Shown here: positions 47,201 to 55,715 of the stretch, in pieces
Numbering within the stretch: the first letter of the stretch is position 1
How the letters are laid out: the number at the start of each line of letters is the position of its first letter
Source of the DNA: Lotus japonicus
Lineage: Eukaryota > Streptophyta > Magnoliopsida > Fabales > Fabaceae
Reading direction: 5' to 3'
Assembly (NCBI RefSeq): GCF_012489685.1
Contig: NC_080042.1
Location: forward strand, 32,059,158-32,123,157
DNA length: 64,000 bases
Notes under the pieces: generated by a model
Seen by the model: only the letters and a program-made list of their open reading frames with translations
Databases searched by the model: none
What the model was told of the DNA's origin: nothing
Position numbers and translations under genes: made by a program

Positions 47201-49150
47201 TCATGAAACATAGTGCTAATTCCCTTCATACTTTTATATAAGTTGAATGCAGAAACCCAATTTTGATCCCCAATTAGGGCAATTTTTTTCATCTTAGTCC
47301 TACACTAATGAGGTACTCAAGGCCTTTGACTAGTCCCAACGAGAAAAGCTAGCCCTTTAACTTTGGGAGTTAAAGACATAAATACATTCTTGATTCTTCC
47401 AATGTGGGACTCCAGGCCTATGCCTATACAGATTTGGCTCCTCTGAAGCGAGGGACTCAGTTTAGAAGTTAATGTAAACTAACACAACCGTAGATTGAGA
47501 AATCAATAATTGTGATTTAAAGAACATCATAATGTGCTATGCATGTGCAACTATGTGATCACACTCACAACCGTTGATTTTTCAATATGACTAACTTTAC
47601 CTTCTAAAAGTGAGTCCCACACTTTAAAGGACCCAAATTCTATCTGAAACCTTCCAATTAGATTCCAAGACCTTATAAACCCTAAACTTTCAATATGGGG
47701 ACTTCAATCCTACACCTTTGAGTTCCTATCAACCTTCAAATTGCATCCTAACATTTCGGTTTGGGAGTCGACACGGTGCATGTTTGGAAACTCGTTGAGA
47801 AACCAAGTTGAAACCAAAATCATGGTGGGCAGAAACAATTTCCCTTAGATTAGGTTTTTGTCCATTTCAACGTGGTTTTCCAATGAGTTTCCAAACATGC
47901 ATCATAAACTTATTCTTTCAATGTGGTTTTCCAATGAGCACTGAGTGTCCTGTGTTGCCATCCCAACATAGTACACTCAGTGCTCATCTAAAAATCTAGA
48001 AAATGCAACCTACTACATATGATTTCTGTACAGGCAATCACACTCAAATGTGGTATAACTAGCAAGCACTCTAACTGGTGCATCCCACTTGGCTCCGGTA
48101 CCAATTTCTTAACATCAAAACATCCAACCTCATCAAAAATTAAGGGAAGACTGATGAATATACTTTACTTTAATTTAAAACTTAATAATTTTAAAATAAA
48201 AGAAATCACTAAACTCAGTGCCACTTCCCTTCATACATTTATATAAGTTGAATGCAGAAACCATATTTTCAACCCCCTTATTGACAATTACTTTCATATT
48301 AGTCCTACAGTAATGAGGTACTCAAGGTCTTTGACTAGTCCCAGCGACAAAAGCTAGCCCTTTCAGTTTGGGAGTCGAGATACTGCATGTTTGGAAACTC
48401 GTTGGAAAACCAAGTTAAACCAAAATGATGGTGGACAGAAACAATATCCCTTAGCTTAGGTTTTTGTCCATTTCACAGTGGTTTTCCAACGAGTTTCCAA
48501 ACATGCACTATAAATTTATTCTTCTAGTGTGGGACTCCAGAGTCCAGACCTGTACCTGATACCTTGCAATTAGATTCCAAGACCTTATAAACCCTACATT
48601 TTCAATGTGGGACTTCAGTCCTATACTATACCTTCCAATTGCATCCTAACATTTCACCAGTAAAATTAGATAAAAAAAAATATGTTGAGGATTAGTGTTT
48701 CTTTACTCAAATTTGAAGCTACAAACATAATGATAATTGATAAAGAAGCATGTTGGGGAATAAAAGGATAACAGAGAGAAAAGAGAGTACCGCAATGACA
48801 GGGTCGTTGTTAGTTACTTGAGAGAGAAAAAGAGAGAGCCATCTACCAAAAGAGTGCATGCTGGGCTTACTTCCTTCATAACAGAGAGGATTAACATCTA
48901 AAAAGAAGACCCTTTTCTTCCCAGTTTTCTTCTCAGGCAGAGATTGCGCACCAAGTGTTTGTTCCAATGACCAACCCAGTGGCTTTCCCTTTGGTCGTGG
49001 CTGTGTGTTGGTGGTTAAGGTCAGTGCAATTGGGGTTCTTCGAGATTTGTAGGAAACGGAAGTGGTGAAACAAGTTGGTTGAATGTAAGTGCCTGAAAAC
49101 AGGGTTGTTTCCAATGTTCTCATCTTCTCTGCTGACATCGTAGTTGCCAT
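32235..49150 (-). CDS. PolI-like 5'-3' exonuclease, probably organelle-targeted
   Basis: Five minus-strand coding exons: 49150-48791, 46412-46242, 34044-33810, 32802-32580, 32379-32235. Introns are GT-AG with matching phases; total 1134 nt (377 residues). Residues 1-75 are Ser/Thr/Arg-rich, fitting a plastid or mitochondrial presequence. The nuclease fold follows with FFLDVNPL (D85), [13 protein letters not shown] (D123), GHEADD (183-188), ASPDKDF (D210, D212) and GDEVDGVPG (D261, D264) entering a helix-hairpin-helix (about 268-297). These match the acidic cluster of PolA-type 5' nucleases that remove RNA primers and flaps. Plant organelle DNA polymerases lack this activity, so a role in organelle DNA replication or repair is plausible (inference). 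Introns: intron 1 2.4 kb with a duplication; intron 2 12.2 kb with nested retroelements; intron 3 1.0 kb with an LTR-like segment (about 32891-33480). Alternative end: donor GTAAGG near 32280 leading to a further exon. Confidence 0.82.
34224..34628 (-). repeat. 3' LTR of chromovirus
   Basis: 405 bp, TG...CA, nearly identical to 43067-43471. The adjoining purine-rich 'gaagaaggaggtgt' on the minus strand is the likely polypurine tract. Confidence 0.9.
34508..35797 (-). pseudogene. Chromovirus integrase core and chromodomain (C-terminal part of pol)
   Basis: A 429-residue open frame that starts at the second pair of zinc ligands of the integrase HHCC domain (CQRQK). It holds the catalytic D,D,E set ([20 protein letters not shown]), the GPY-type region ([20 protein letters not shown]) and a C-terminal chromodomain ([15 protein letters not shown]). 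The frame overruns the polypurine tract into the 3' LTR. It has lost its N-terminal half to the family-N insertion at 35803-40968. Confidence 0.9.
36254..36438 (+). promoter_or_regulatory. Array of six CACGCATGTGCG/CGCACATGCGTG palindromes upstream of LTR TATA box
   Basis: Six near-palindromic blocks (starts near 36254, 36277, 36316, 36339, 36399, 36422) arranged as three close pairs. In each pair the first reads CCACGCATGTGCG and the second CCACGCACATGCGTGG, so single blocks and pairs can both fold back. The array ends 15 bp before the TATA box. The same array is in the 3' LTR (39965-40149). Confidence 0.85.
36454..36462 (+). promoter_or_regulatory. LTR TATA box
   Basis: 'ctataaata' followed by GGG, the only strong TATA in the LTR. 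Transcription would begin near 36490. The copy in the 3' LTR is at 40165-40173. Confidence 0.75.
37264..37281 (+). other. Primer-binding site, tRNA-Asp type
   Basis: TGGCGCCGTTGTCGGGGA, one mismatch from the tRNA-Asp complement found exact in copy A, six bases after the LTR end. Confidence 0.82.
37392..38240 (+). CDS. Single ORF of family N copy B (gag-linker-like)
   Basis: 282 residues starting [14 protein letters not shown], 135 nt after the LTR. Aromatic/Gln-rich N-terminus (about 1-75), a helical middle with [21 protein letters not shown], then an acidic Glu/Ser-rich half and a more hydrophobic C-terminus ([18 protein letters not shown]). It resembles the spacer region of plant gypsy gag proteins, not the capsid core. 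It is conserved between two separate insertions, so it may do something in cis or trans for the element. No function can be assigned. Confidence 0.65.
   Translation: MDAFDFSGFHGYDQCQYYDQGWERQPDIFWEGDGNSNPWDLPSHQYYGEFEYQPFDQEQPHQYQESLEEKIEELALTMQSFMNETRASLRNQEASIKNLETQLEHIAKTIAEGVLEYFSPQALEEGEQSLTIHESDIVEKSEEPQSEEESPKEYFTNVLETKSENTMGEQMEDVIEWGDAHDVSIEDFVFGHKIQKDEEETPSLSINIKDLWINGKHGKEQARGWNFLNTKWKQISENFLKLSIHNLIYVAMISGNADNMMMQLCQNLHDLKDLMQFAINPG
39514..40968 (+). repeat. 3' LTR of family N copy B
   Basis: 1455 bp. Observed differences from the 5' LTR fall at the positions matching 36194, 36542, 36597 and two near 36630. Confidence 0.93.
40974..42415 (-). pseudogene. Chromovirus reverse transcriptase and RNase H, frameshifted
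   Basis: The frame 42415-41447 holds [25 protein letters not shown], the [10 protein letters not shown] catalytic motif and the start of RNase H ([15 protein letters not shown]). Near 41490 one extra base shifts the frame. The second frame (41505-40974) continues with [17 protein letters not shown] and the two His of the integrase zinc finger ([12 protein letters not shown]) before stopping in the family-N insertion. The reverse transcriptase N-terminus and the whole protease are absent. Confidence 0.9.
42412..43026 (-). pseudogene. Chromovirus gag, C-terminally deleted
   Basis: 204 residues: a coiled-coil-like N-terminus ([20 protein letters not shown]) and a retrotransposon gag core ([13 protein letters not shown] to [17 protein letters not shown]). 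It then jumps at 42412 into reverse transcriptase sequence. The zinc knuckle, protease and reverse transcriptase start are deleted. Confidence 0.85.
43067..43471 (-). repeat. 5' LTR of chromovirus
   Basis: 405 bp. The minus strand continues into 'attggtccgacctaccgg', where the primer site should lie; I could not assign the tRNA. Confidence 0.9.
43477..44689. other. Intron 2 sequence, right of the chromovirus
   Basis: AT-rich with scattered pyrimidine tracts and a G-run at 44473-44488. No ORF or paired repeat was recognised. Confidence 0.4.
45028..45848 (-). mobile_element. Copia-like solo LTR, interrupted by a hAT MITE
   Basis: Plus strand starts TGTTAGAAACCCAG and ends TATCCCTAACA. On the minus strand it begins TGTTAGGGATAGGCC, has a TATA-like 'ggattatataagc' (45706-45694) and ends in 'tttctgggtttctaaca', as copia LTRs do. 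A 5-bp TSD is not evident. About 381 bp without the nested element. Confidence 0.5.
45132..45571. mobile_element. hAT-type MITE rich in GACTCG (440 bp)
   Basis: The ends CAAGGTTGTCAGACTCG and (reverse complement) CAAGGTTGTTAGACTCG are inverted repeats flanked by the 8-bp TSD GTTACAGA (45124-45131 and 45572-45579). The subterminal regions carry many GACTCG/CGAGTC copies. No coding capacity. Confidence 0.85.
47778..47900. mobile_element. Small MITE in intron 1, copy 1 (123 bp)
   Basis: GCATGTTTGGAAACTCGTTG at the left pairs with CAATGAGTTTCCAAACATGC at the right, with further pairing inward (AAACCAAGTT against ACGTGGTTTT). Confidence 0.75.
48385..48506. mobile_element. Small MITE in intron 1, copy 2 (122 bp)
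   Basis: Same ends as the copy at 47778 (GCATGTTTGGAAACTCGTTG / CAACGAGTTTCCAAACATGC) and the same core with 'ttaggtttttgtccatttca'. Confidence 0.75.
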
Positions 49151-50341
49151 CCCACCGCTTTGCTTCTTTCTCAGGCGTGGCTGTTGGAAAGGAAGATGGG
49201 TTTATTGTGTTTTTTAGAATGCCAAGTAAAATACTAACATTAAATTAAAAAATAGGGTTAAACGTGAAAAAGTCCCTGAACTTTGAGCGAAATCTGAATT
49301 TCATCTTTCACCGGAAAATCTTCCTAAATAGGCCCTCAAACTACCTTAAATGGTTGGAAATCATCCGTGCCGCCGATCAACCTCCGACCGTCGTGCCCAT
49401 GTGTCATTTTGGATCTTATGTGAACATGTCACATCATTTAATGAAATTACGTGTAATTGTTATAAAAAAAACCAAAAATAATTAAATTGTAATTAACCCC
49501 GCAAATCTTCTTAATTAACTCAAACTAATTATCAACTAACATCGTCAACAACATCATCATGTTCAACATCTTCATCATTTATTTCTAAAAAAAACACAAC
49601 ATCATCTATTTAAAAAAAATCTTCATCGTCAATTAAAAAAACCACGTTATCCCGGAGGTGTTGGTGTGGTGGTGATGGCGAGGTTTCAGTGGATGATGGG
49701 GTGGTTGCGGTGACGGAGCGGCGGAGGAGGGGTCGGCCAAGGAAAGTCTTGGAGGATGGAAAGCATAAGGAGGTAGGGATTCAGATTACTGAGGTCGCTG
49801 AGGTACCAGTGGTAGAGGTTTCTACGAGTTTGGTTTCTTCTCTGATTCTCCCGGAGGCTCGCGGTTCCGCTCGTGCTTTGACGAGAGCTCGTAAGGACTT
49901 CTTACTTGCCAAACAACTTGGATTCGTCCCCACCCGTTATGATGAGGAAGCCATTCAGAGCTTTGCTGACCATCTCATCGCTTCCCATTCGAGACTTTAT
50001 GGAGATCCTTAGCGGAGCGTTTGGTTTGGTCTGATCGTTTCTGGGTCTGGTTTTGGTTTTCATAGGTGTTGCTGTGCTGCCATTTTTCTTGTTTGCCCCT
50101 CTTGGTTTTGTCTCTCTTGCGGTCTAGGCTTGCTCTTTGATGGGTTTTTTTTTTGGGTTGATCCGCCGGTGCTGGTTGTTGTATTCTAGTTCTGCCGCGT
50201 GGGCTTTCGGGGTTGGCAGTGTTCTTTGGGTTGTTTCTCTTAGGCTTTAGGGTTTTTTCTGTGTCTTTTTGATCCCTTTGAGGAGGGTTGTGAATCTTGT
50301 TAACTTCCTCATCATTATATCAATATAATTCTGTTTTGGCT
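49151..50341. other. Exonuclease promoter side and unclassified repeat DNA
   Basis: Only about 100 bp separates the exonuclease ATG from a segment starting 'gggttaaacgtgaaaaagtccc' (49256), typical of a transposon end; no partner was found. From 49689 a 107-residue open frame (with GRPRK, and LAKQLGFVP near the end) runs to 50012, followed by GT-rich DNA ending at 'atatcaatataattctg' (50333). This resembles the 3' part of a plant LINE, but no diagnostic domain is present. Confidence 0.35.
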
Positions 50342-50490
50342 TAATTCCAGTTTGGGCCCCTGATGTTTCAAGAATGGGCGATCCGCACCCCCCGTGTATA
50401 AAAGTTGCGGTCAAGCTCCCCTTTGTTACAAAACTGTGCTAACGAGGCCCTTCTGTTAGCTTCCGTCTGTTGACCAAACGGAAGTGGCTT
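50342..50490 (+). repeat. MULE left TIR
   Basis: Pairs with 53805-53953 over its full length; about two mismatches near the inner third. Confidence 0.88.
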
Positions 50491-50691
50491 ACGTGTATTT
50501 TTAATTTCTTTAAACCTTTATTTTTTTTCAAAAACATTCCCTCTAAATTGACCAAACCCGATTCCCCCCAAATTTTTCCCAAATTGAACCCTAAATTCAC
50601 CATTAGAACAAAGAGAAAGTGTGCGCCTTCAATCCCTCAAGTTCCTGGGTTTCTATCTCTGAATCGAACGGTTGCAGACCAAGATTCGTGC

Positions 50692-52563
50692 ATGGCAAGG
50701 AGAGGGAGAGGTCGTGGACGGCGTGGATCGGCTGGAGCAAGGAATCCGAGGCAAACCCCTTCGCTGTCGAACAGTGAAGCTCCGCATGTGGTCCACACTG
50801 CTGGCCATTCGAGGTACCTTTTCCCTTCCTCTCTGTCGTTTCCTGTATATTTTATGGTTCAGGGTGTTTAATTTATTGCAATTTACTGTGGTTGTTGGAA
50901 TCTAGATTGGCAACTGTACATATTTGGCATGGGGGAAAGTTTGTGACTCACCCTACGTATGACTATATTGATGGGGTCTGTGAAAGTGTTGAGAAGTGTG
51001 ATGTTGATACCATAAACTCAATTGAGTTGGTAAAATTAGCCAGAGGTCTAGGTTACAGGTCCTTCAAAGTGTGGTACCTTCAACCTGGGTTTTCCCTTCA
51101 ACATGGGTGCAGACACTTTTCAAATGATAGTGATGTGGTGAGGTTATTGGATGAGCACATTGGGGCTGATGAGAATGTTGATCACAGATTCTGTGTTAAA
51201 CATCTCTATGGAAATTGGAGGAAGAAATACCCTGGACAGGAAATGAAAGGAGCACTTTGGTCTGCTGCAAGAGCAAATACTATGTCACATTGGGAGAAGA
51301 CAATGGATAAGTTGAAAGAATTGAATGAGGAGGCTTGGAATGACATGAAGCAGATACCTATCAAACAATGGAGCAGAGCTGGCTATAGCACATACCCAAA
51401 ATGTGACTTGCAAGTTAATAACATGTGTGAGGCCTTCAACAGAGCAATCCTAGAGTATAGGGATAAACCTATAATCAACATGCTTGAAGGATTGAAGTTC
51501 TATCTTACCAACAGGATTGTGAAGCAAAGGGATATGGTTATTAGGTACCAGGGTGATCTATGTCCAACCATTCAGAAGAAATTAGAGGTGTCTAAGAGAG
51601 ACGCTGCTGCATGGCTTCCTTTATCTGCTGGAGACCCTAGGAATTCACTTTTTGAAGTAACTAATGGGACTTGGAAGTATGCAGTGAACTTGGATGGTAA
51701 ATCTTGTGCATGCAGAAGGTGGGACCTAACTGGTATCCCTTGCTGCCATGTTGTAGCTTGCATATGGTACAACAACACCAGGCCTGAGGATTTTGTAGAC
51801 CCTTATTACTGGTAATTGTGTTAATGTTGTATCTTGTATTACTGAAATTGTATGTTGCATATCTTGTATTACTGATATCATCTCATTTATGTGTTTAGGA
51901 AAAGTACGTTTTTGAGGACATATGAAAATATCATACTACCATCAAATGGTCCTGACTTGTGGCCTAATCCTGGGAATAATGTATTGCCAATCATCCCACC
52001 AGCAATGAGGAGGGCTCCTGGAAGACCAAAGAAAAAAAGGGTGAGGGCTGCTGATGAGCCCAGAGATCCACATAAGCTGCAAAGGTTTCAATCAACTGTC
52101 TTTTGTGGCAACTGTAGAAGGGCAGGCCACAACATCAGATCATGCAAGGCAAAAACAGCTGCTGATATTGTTATTCCACCAGGAGGGAATAAGGTAATGA
52201 TTTGCAACAACTAACTTATTAATTTGTTTTAAATTTATTTTCCTTTCCAACTTTTTTTTATTTCAGCTCTGGTTATTTCATGTTTGGAACTAACAGAAAC
52301 AGAAGAAGAAGACTAAAGAGGCAAGTGGCAGTGGAACAACTGAGGGAGCAACAACTCAGCAACCACCCCTAAACCCAACTAATGGAGCATCTCAGCAACA
52401 ACCCCAGGGAGCATCTCAGCAACCACCTCAAGGAGCACAATTCAATGTTGGTGTCTTGACTCAAGAAGTTCCATCACAGGGAGGAAGCTCAAGAAATGAA
52501 GTGGGAACTACATCAAGGACCAAAAAGAGGTCAAGAGCATCATTGAGTGTTGTGGAAACTTAA
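50692..52563 (+). CDS. MULE transposase (MuDR type), internally deleted
   Basis: Four exons, 50692-50813, 50906-51811, 51899-52193, 52297-52563, join in frame to 1590 nt (529 residues) with GT-AG introns. N-terminus: basic RGRGRGRRG, then a MULE N-terminal module (LATVHIWHGGKF to RLLDEH). At about residue 126 it passes directly into the post-catalytic helix region (VDHRFCVKHLYGNWRKKYPG). The DDE core that should lie between is missing without breaking the frame. The SWIM zinc finger (CACRRWDLTGIPCCH) and the CCHC knuckle (CGNCRRAGHNIRSC) are intact, followed by a Gln/Pro-rich tail. Intact MULE transposases are usually much longer. It cannot catalyse transposition but may still bind TIRs (inference). 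Confidence 0.82.
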
Positions 52564-53093
52564 GACAGTCTCACTTGAAGAAGGCTGCAACATTATGTGT
52601 TTTGATTAAGTGGGAACTAGTTAGGCATATTTTGATGTTTTGGCCCCTTTAATTATGATGTTTTGTGAACCTTAGTTATGATGTTGTGGGAACCTTAATT
52701 ATGTAATTTGTTATGTTCCTAACTTACCTTTGAAGGTTATGAACCTAAATTATGTATTTTGTGGTGTTTTAATTAAGCATGATACCTTTGGAGCTTCAAA
52801 GGTTGTGTTAATTAAGTATGATTTGGTTTCTGTGGACATGATTTGGTTTCTGTGAACATAATTTGGTTTCTGTGTTAATTAAGGATGATGTGGTTTCCTT
52901 GTTTTGTAACATGCATCAGGATAGATAGCAAGCCATAGCAAAATTAAGGTAATATAGCAACATAGAAACATAGACTTTAGACTAAACTGTGAGAATTCTC
53001 ATTGCATTAGAATATCAAGTAGCAATTAGGCTACCAATTACATTCCACCATAACCAAGTAGGCTTAATTCCTAACCAGTACATGACATGAGCC

Positions 53094-53562
53094 CTATTTC
53101 CTAAGGTAAATTTTCAGCAACAACATTACAATCACAAGCAGAAAAACTGCACTAAGTCCCCACCCAATGACACAACACCTAGTCAAATAGATCTCCTTCT
53201 TCTTATGCACTTCAAGCTTGCGGATTAGCCCAGAAATAACCTTCCTATCACGTACATTGCCTTCCCCATCATACCAATGAAAATATGAGCACAACCTCCT
53301 CCCATAAACCTGAAAAGGAAACCCAGAAATATTACAAACATTGTCAATGATATTTTCCAAACTAAGATGAAAAGGAAACCCAGTTTCGATTGTCAAAACT
53401 TACTTGATATTTTCCACATCCATAGAATCGCCGGCCAGCATTTTCACCCACCCAACATGTAACTAGTTTCGACTCAGCCCCACAATCGCAAACCCTTGTC
53501 GTTCCTCGAACAGACCCATGGGTCATGGAGCTTCCACTTGACATTTGGCTTCCTCTTTCCAT
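53094..53562 (-). CDS. GRF-type zinc finger protein with C-terminal membrane segment, inside MULE
   Basis: Two exons, 53562-53404 and 53309-53094, joined by a GTAAGT...CAG intron, give 124 residues. A Ser-rich N-terminus is followed by a GRF-type zinc finger with CDCGAES, VTCWVGENAGRRFYGC and CSYFHWYDGE (four Cys and the G-R-x-F/Y signature). A basic/coiled region comes next, then a hydrophobic helix (about 100-120, VIGWGLSAVFLLVIVMLLL) ending at YLRK. GRF fingers bind nucleic acid in other proteins. Similar small GRF-plus-membrane proteins are numerous in plant genomes. Being inside the TIRs, it is carried by the element; whether it is a captured gene or a standard MULE accessory gene is open. 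Confidence 0.75.
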
Positions 53563-53804
53563 CTATCGCAGCAGCGACTTCCTGGGGGGAATCGGTTCTT
53601 CAAGCTACTGCTATCGTCTTCTCCCTCGCACCGGTTCTTCAAACTACTGCTATCTTCTTCTCCCTTTCTTTTCTCTTCAACAATGGTGAAATTAGGGTTC
53701 AATTTGGGGGATCGGGTCTTATGAATTGGGGGGGGGGGTGATTTTCATGAAAAAATAATTGCTTAAAGAAAATATAATAACACGTGGCCGCCACGTCAAT
53801 TAAT

Positions 53805-53953
53805 GAAGCCACTTCCGTTTGGTCAACAGACGGAAGCTAACGGAAGGGCTTCGTTAGCACAGTTTTGTAACAAAGGGGAGCTTGACCGCAACTTTTATAC
53901 ACGGGGGGTGCGGATCGCCCATTCTTGAAACATCAGGGGCCCAAACTGGAATT
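53805..53953 (-). repeat. MULE right TIR
   Basis: Inverted copy of 50342-50490. Confidence 0.88.
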
Positions 53954-54466
53954 AGGGTAACAATGTTATCATCATCTTCAATATTTTTTCTCAACCTTAA
54001 TAATATATAAATTATAAAGCTCATCCACCAAAGTTGGTCATATTATGTTTTGAATGACACATGTATGTTACTGATTGACTCTTCCTTACTATTTTCCACA
54101 CGTGTTTCTTTCATTGATCTAAATTGTGTACATAAATGAATAAATAACTATTTAATTATAAACTTCCTCTCCATATTCAGTTAGCAACTCCTCGTCACTC
54201 AATTTCTTTTTCCATTCAAATTTCTCCATTAGATAAATACTATTCCTGTTACAGCTTCAAATTAATGAAATTATAATTATTTTCAATATTAAAACAAAAC
54301 TTGAAATGGGATTTTATTCTGCCCATCTCTTCTTCCATAATGTTGGAACTGCTTGGATGCTAAAAATGGAATTCCGTTAATTTCTTCATTATAAGTTAAA
54401 TTACTAATTTTATGACAATTAATTTGAATATTAGTGATTTTTTATAATAGGAACTGCTTCACCGTT
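53954..54466. other. Spacer, nothing recognised
   Basis: AT-rich, no ORF or paired termini. Confidence 0.4.
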
Positions 54467-55184
54467 AATTTTGTAACGCCCCAATTTCTCAACTGAGGAA
54501 TCACATTAAGTAACCTAACAAAGTCTAAGGACTATTCTGCAATCCCTAAAAACCAAGGGTATATTTTTTGAAAATGACTAAATACCATAGGGTTGGAAAC
54601 ATTACATAACTTTATTTAAATAACCTGTTTCCCGACATAATAATGTACATAACATAGAGTAGTTCACAACACCATAAACGGGGTTCCAAAATAAGTACGC
54701 TCACTTAGACAAGTGTCGAAGATAAGGTTTAAACAACAGAGTTTTCAGATGGAGAAAGAAACTCAGACATAGTCCACCAAAAAGGGAGAAGCAACTGCTT
54801 CATCCACCTTTACTCGACCGCCCACAATCACGGTCTCCAACTCGAACAGCTAAGCTTCAGCGGAAGGCTCTCCATCGCCTAATAGCGTTAAGCGCCCAAA
54901 CAACAAGAAGCAAATAGAAAGGGTTAACTCCATGCAATTACCACATAATGAAGAGAAAAGCATGTTATTCAAATCTAATACATGCCATGGTAAGTAAGCT
55001 ACCAATTTAATTCCGGATAGATGACAACTCATCCTATCGATCATGAAATCGAATAATATATTTAACAGAATTAAACATATCAGCAAAATCAACGATATGG
55101 TTTTAAAACAGATACCAACAAAACTTAACAACATAAACTAACTCAGGAATCAATGACTTAACAGCATAGGTTAATTCAGAAAAC

Positions 55185-55420
55185 AATAACTTCAACAATA
55201 TAACATCAAATCAGATATCAACAATCCTCAACAATATAACGACAAATCAGATAACAATAATCCTCAACAATATAACAACAAATTAGATATCAATAATCCT
55301 CAAAAATATAACAACAAATCAGATCTCAATAATCCTCAACAATATAACATCAAATCAGATATCAATAATCCTCAACAATATAACATCAAATCAGGTATCG
55401 ACAATCCTCAACAATATCAA
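55185..55420 (-). repeat. Tandem array, about 36 bp unit, in solo LTR copy 3
   Basis: About six units of 'aatcctcaacaatataacat' plus 'caaatcagatatcaat'; the reverse complement matches the array at 3356-3600. Confidence 0.87.
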
Positions 55421-55429
55421 TCAAACAAT

Positions 55430-55715
55430 AACGTCTCGCAAGACGGGACAGTCCTGTGAAAATATCCACTCCACTGTCACTAAGTAACGCCTCGAAGGAC
55501 GGGATAGCCATGTGAAAATATCCACTCCACTACCACTTGATAACGTCTCGCAAGACGGGACAGTCCTGTGAAAATATCCACTCCACTGTCACTAAGTAAC
55601 GCCTCGAAGGACGGGATAGTCATGTGAAAATGTCCACTCCAATGCCACTTGATAACGCCCCGAAAGACGGGACAGTCATGTGAAAATATCCACTCCACTG
55701 CCACTTCAAGCAAAT
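55430..55715 (-). repeat. Tandem array, about 59 bp unit, in solo LTR copy 3
   Basis: Almost five units of 'gacgggacagtcctgtgaaa' plus 'atatccactccactgccact' and 'aagtaacgcctcgaag', occupying the place of the 58-bp array of copy 2. Confidence 0.87.

Larger units (their letters stand above)
46910..48560. repeat. Diverged tandem duplication of about 1 kb in intron 1 of the exonuclease gene
   Basis: About 46915-47470 and 47965-48370 share blocks such as 'catgatttctgtacagg', 'gcaagcactctaactggt' and 'aagttgaatgcagaaacc' in the same order and orientation. Each copy is followed by a small inverted-repeat element. Confidence 0.7.
50342..53953 (+). mobile_element. Mutator-like element (MULE) with 150-bp TIRs
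   Basis: Left arm 50342-50490 and right arm 53805-53953 are inverted repeats (start TAATTCCAGTTTGGGCCCC) with about two mismatches over some 149 bp. Between them are a spliced MULE transposase gene on the plus strand and a small spliced gene on the minus strand, tail to tail. The TSD is not clear. The near-identical arms suggest recent activity, although the transposase lacks its catalytic core. Confidence 0.88.

Noticed and set aside
50692..52563. Domesticated host transcription factor of the MULE-derived type
   Set aside because: It still lies between nearly identical TIRs and has lost its catalytic core, so an element gene is more likely.
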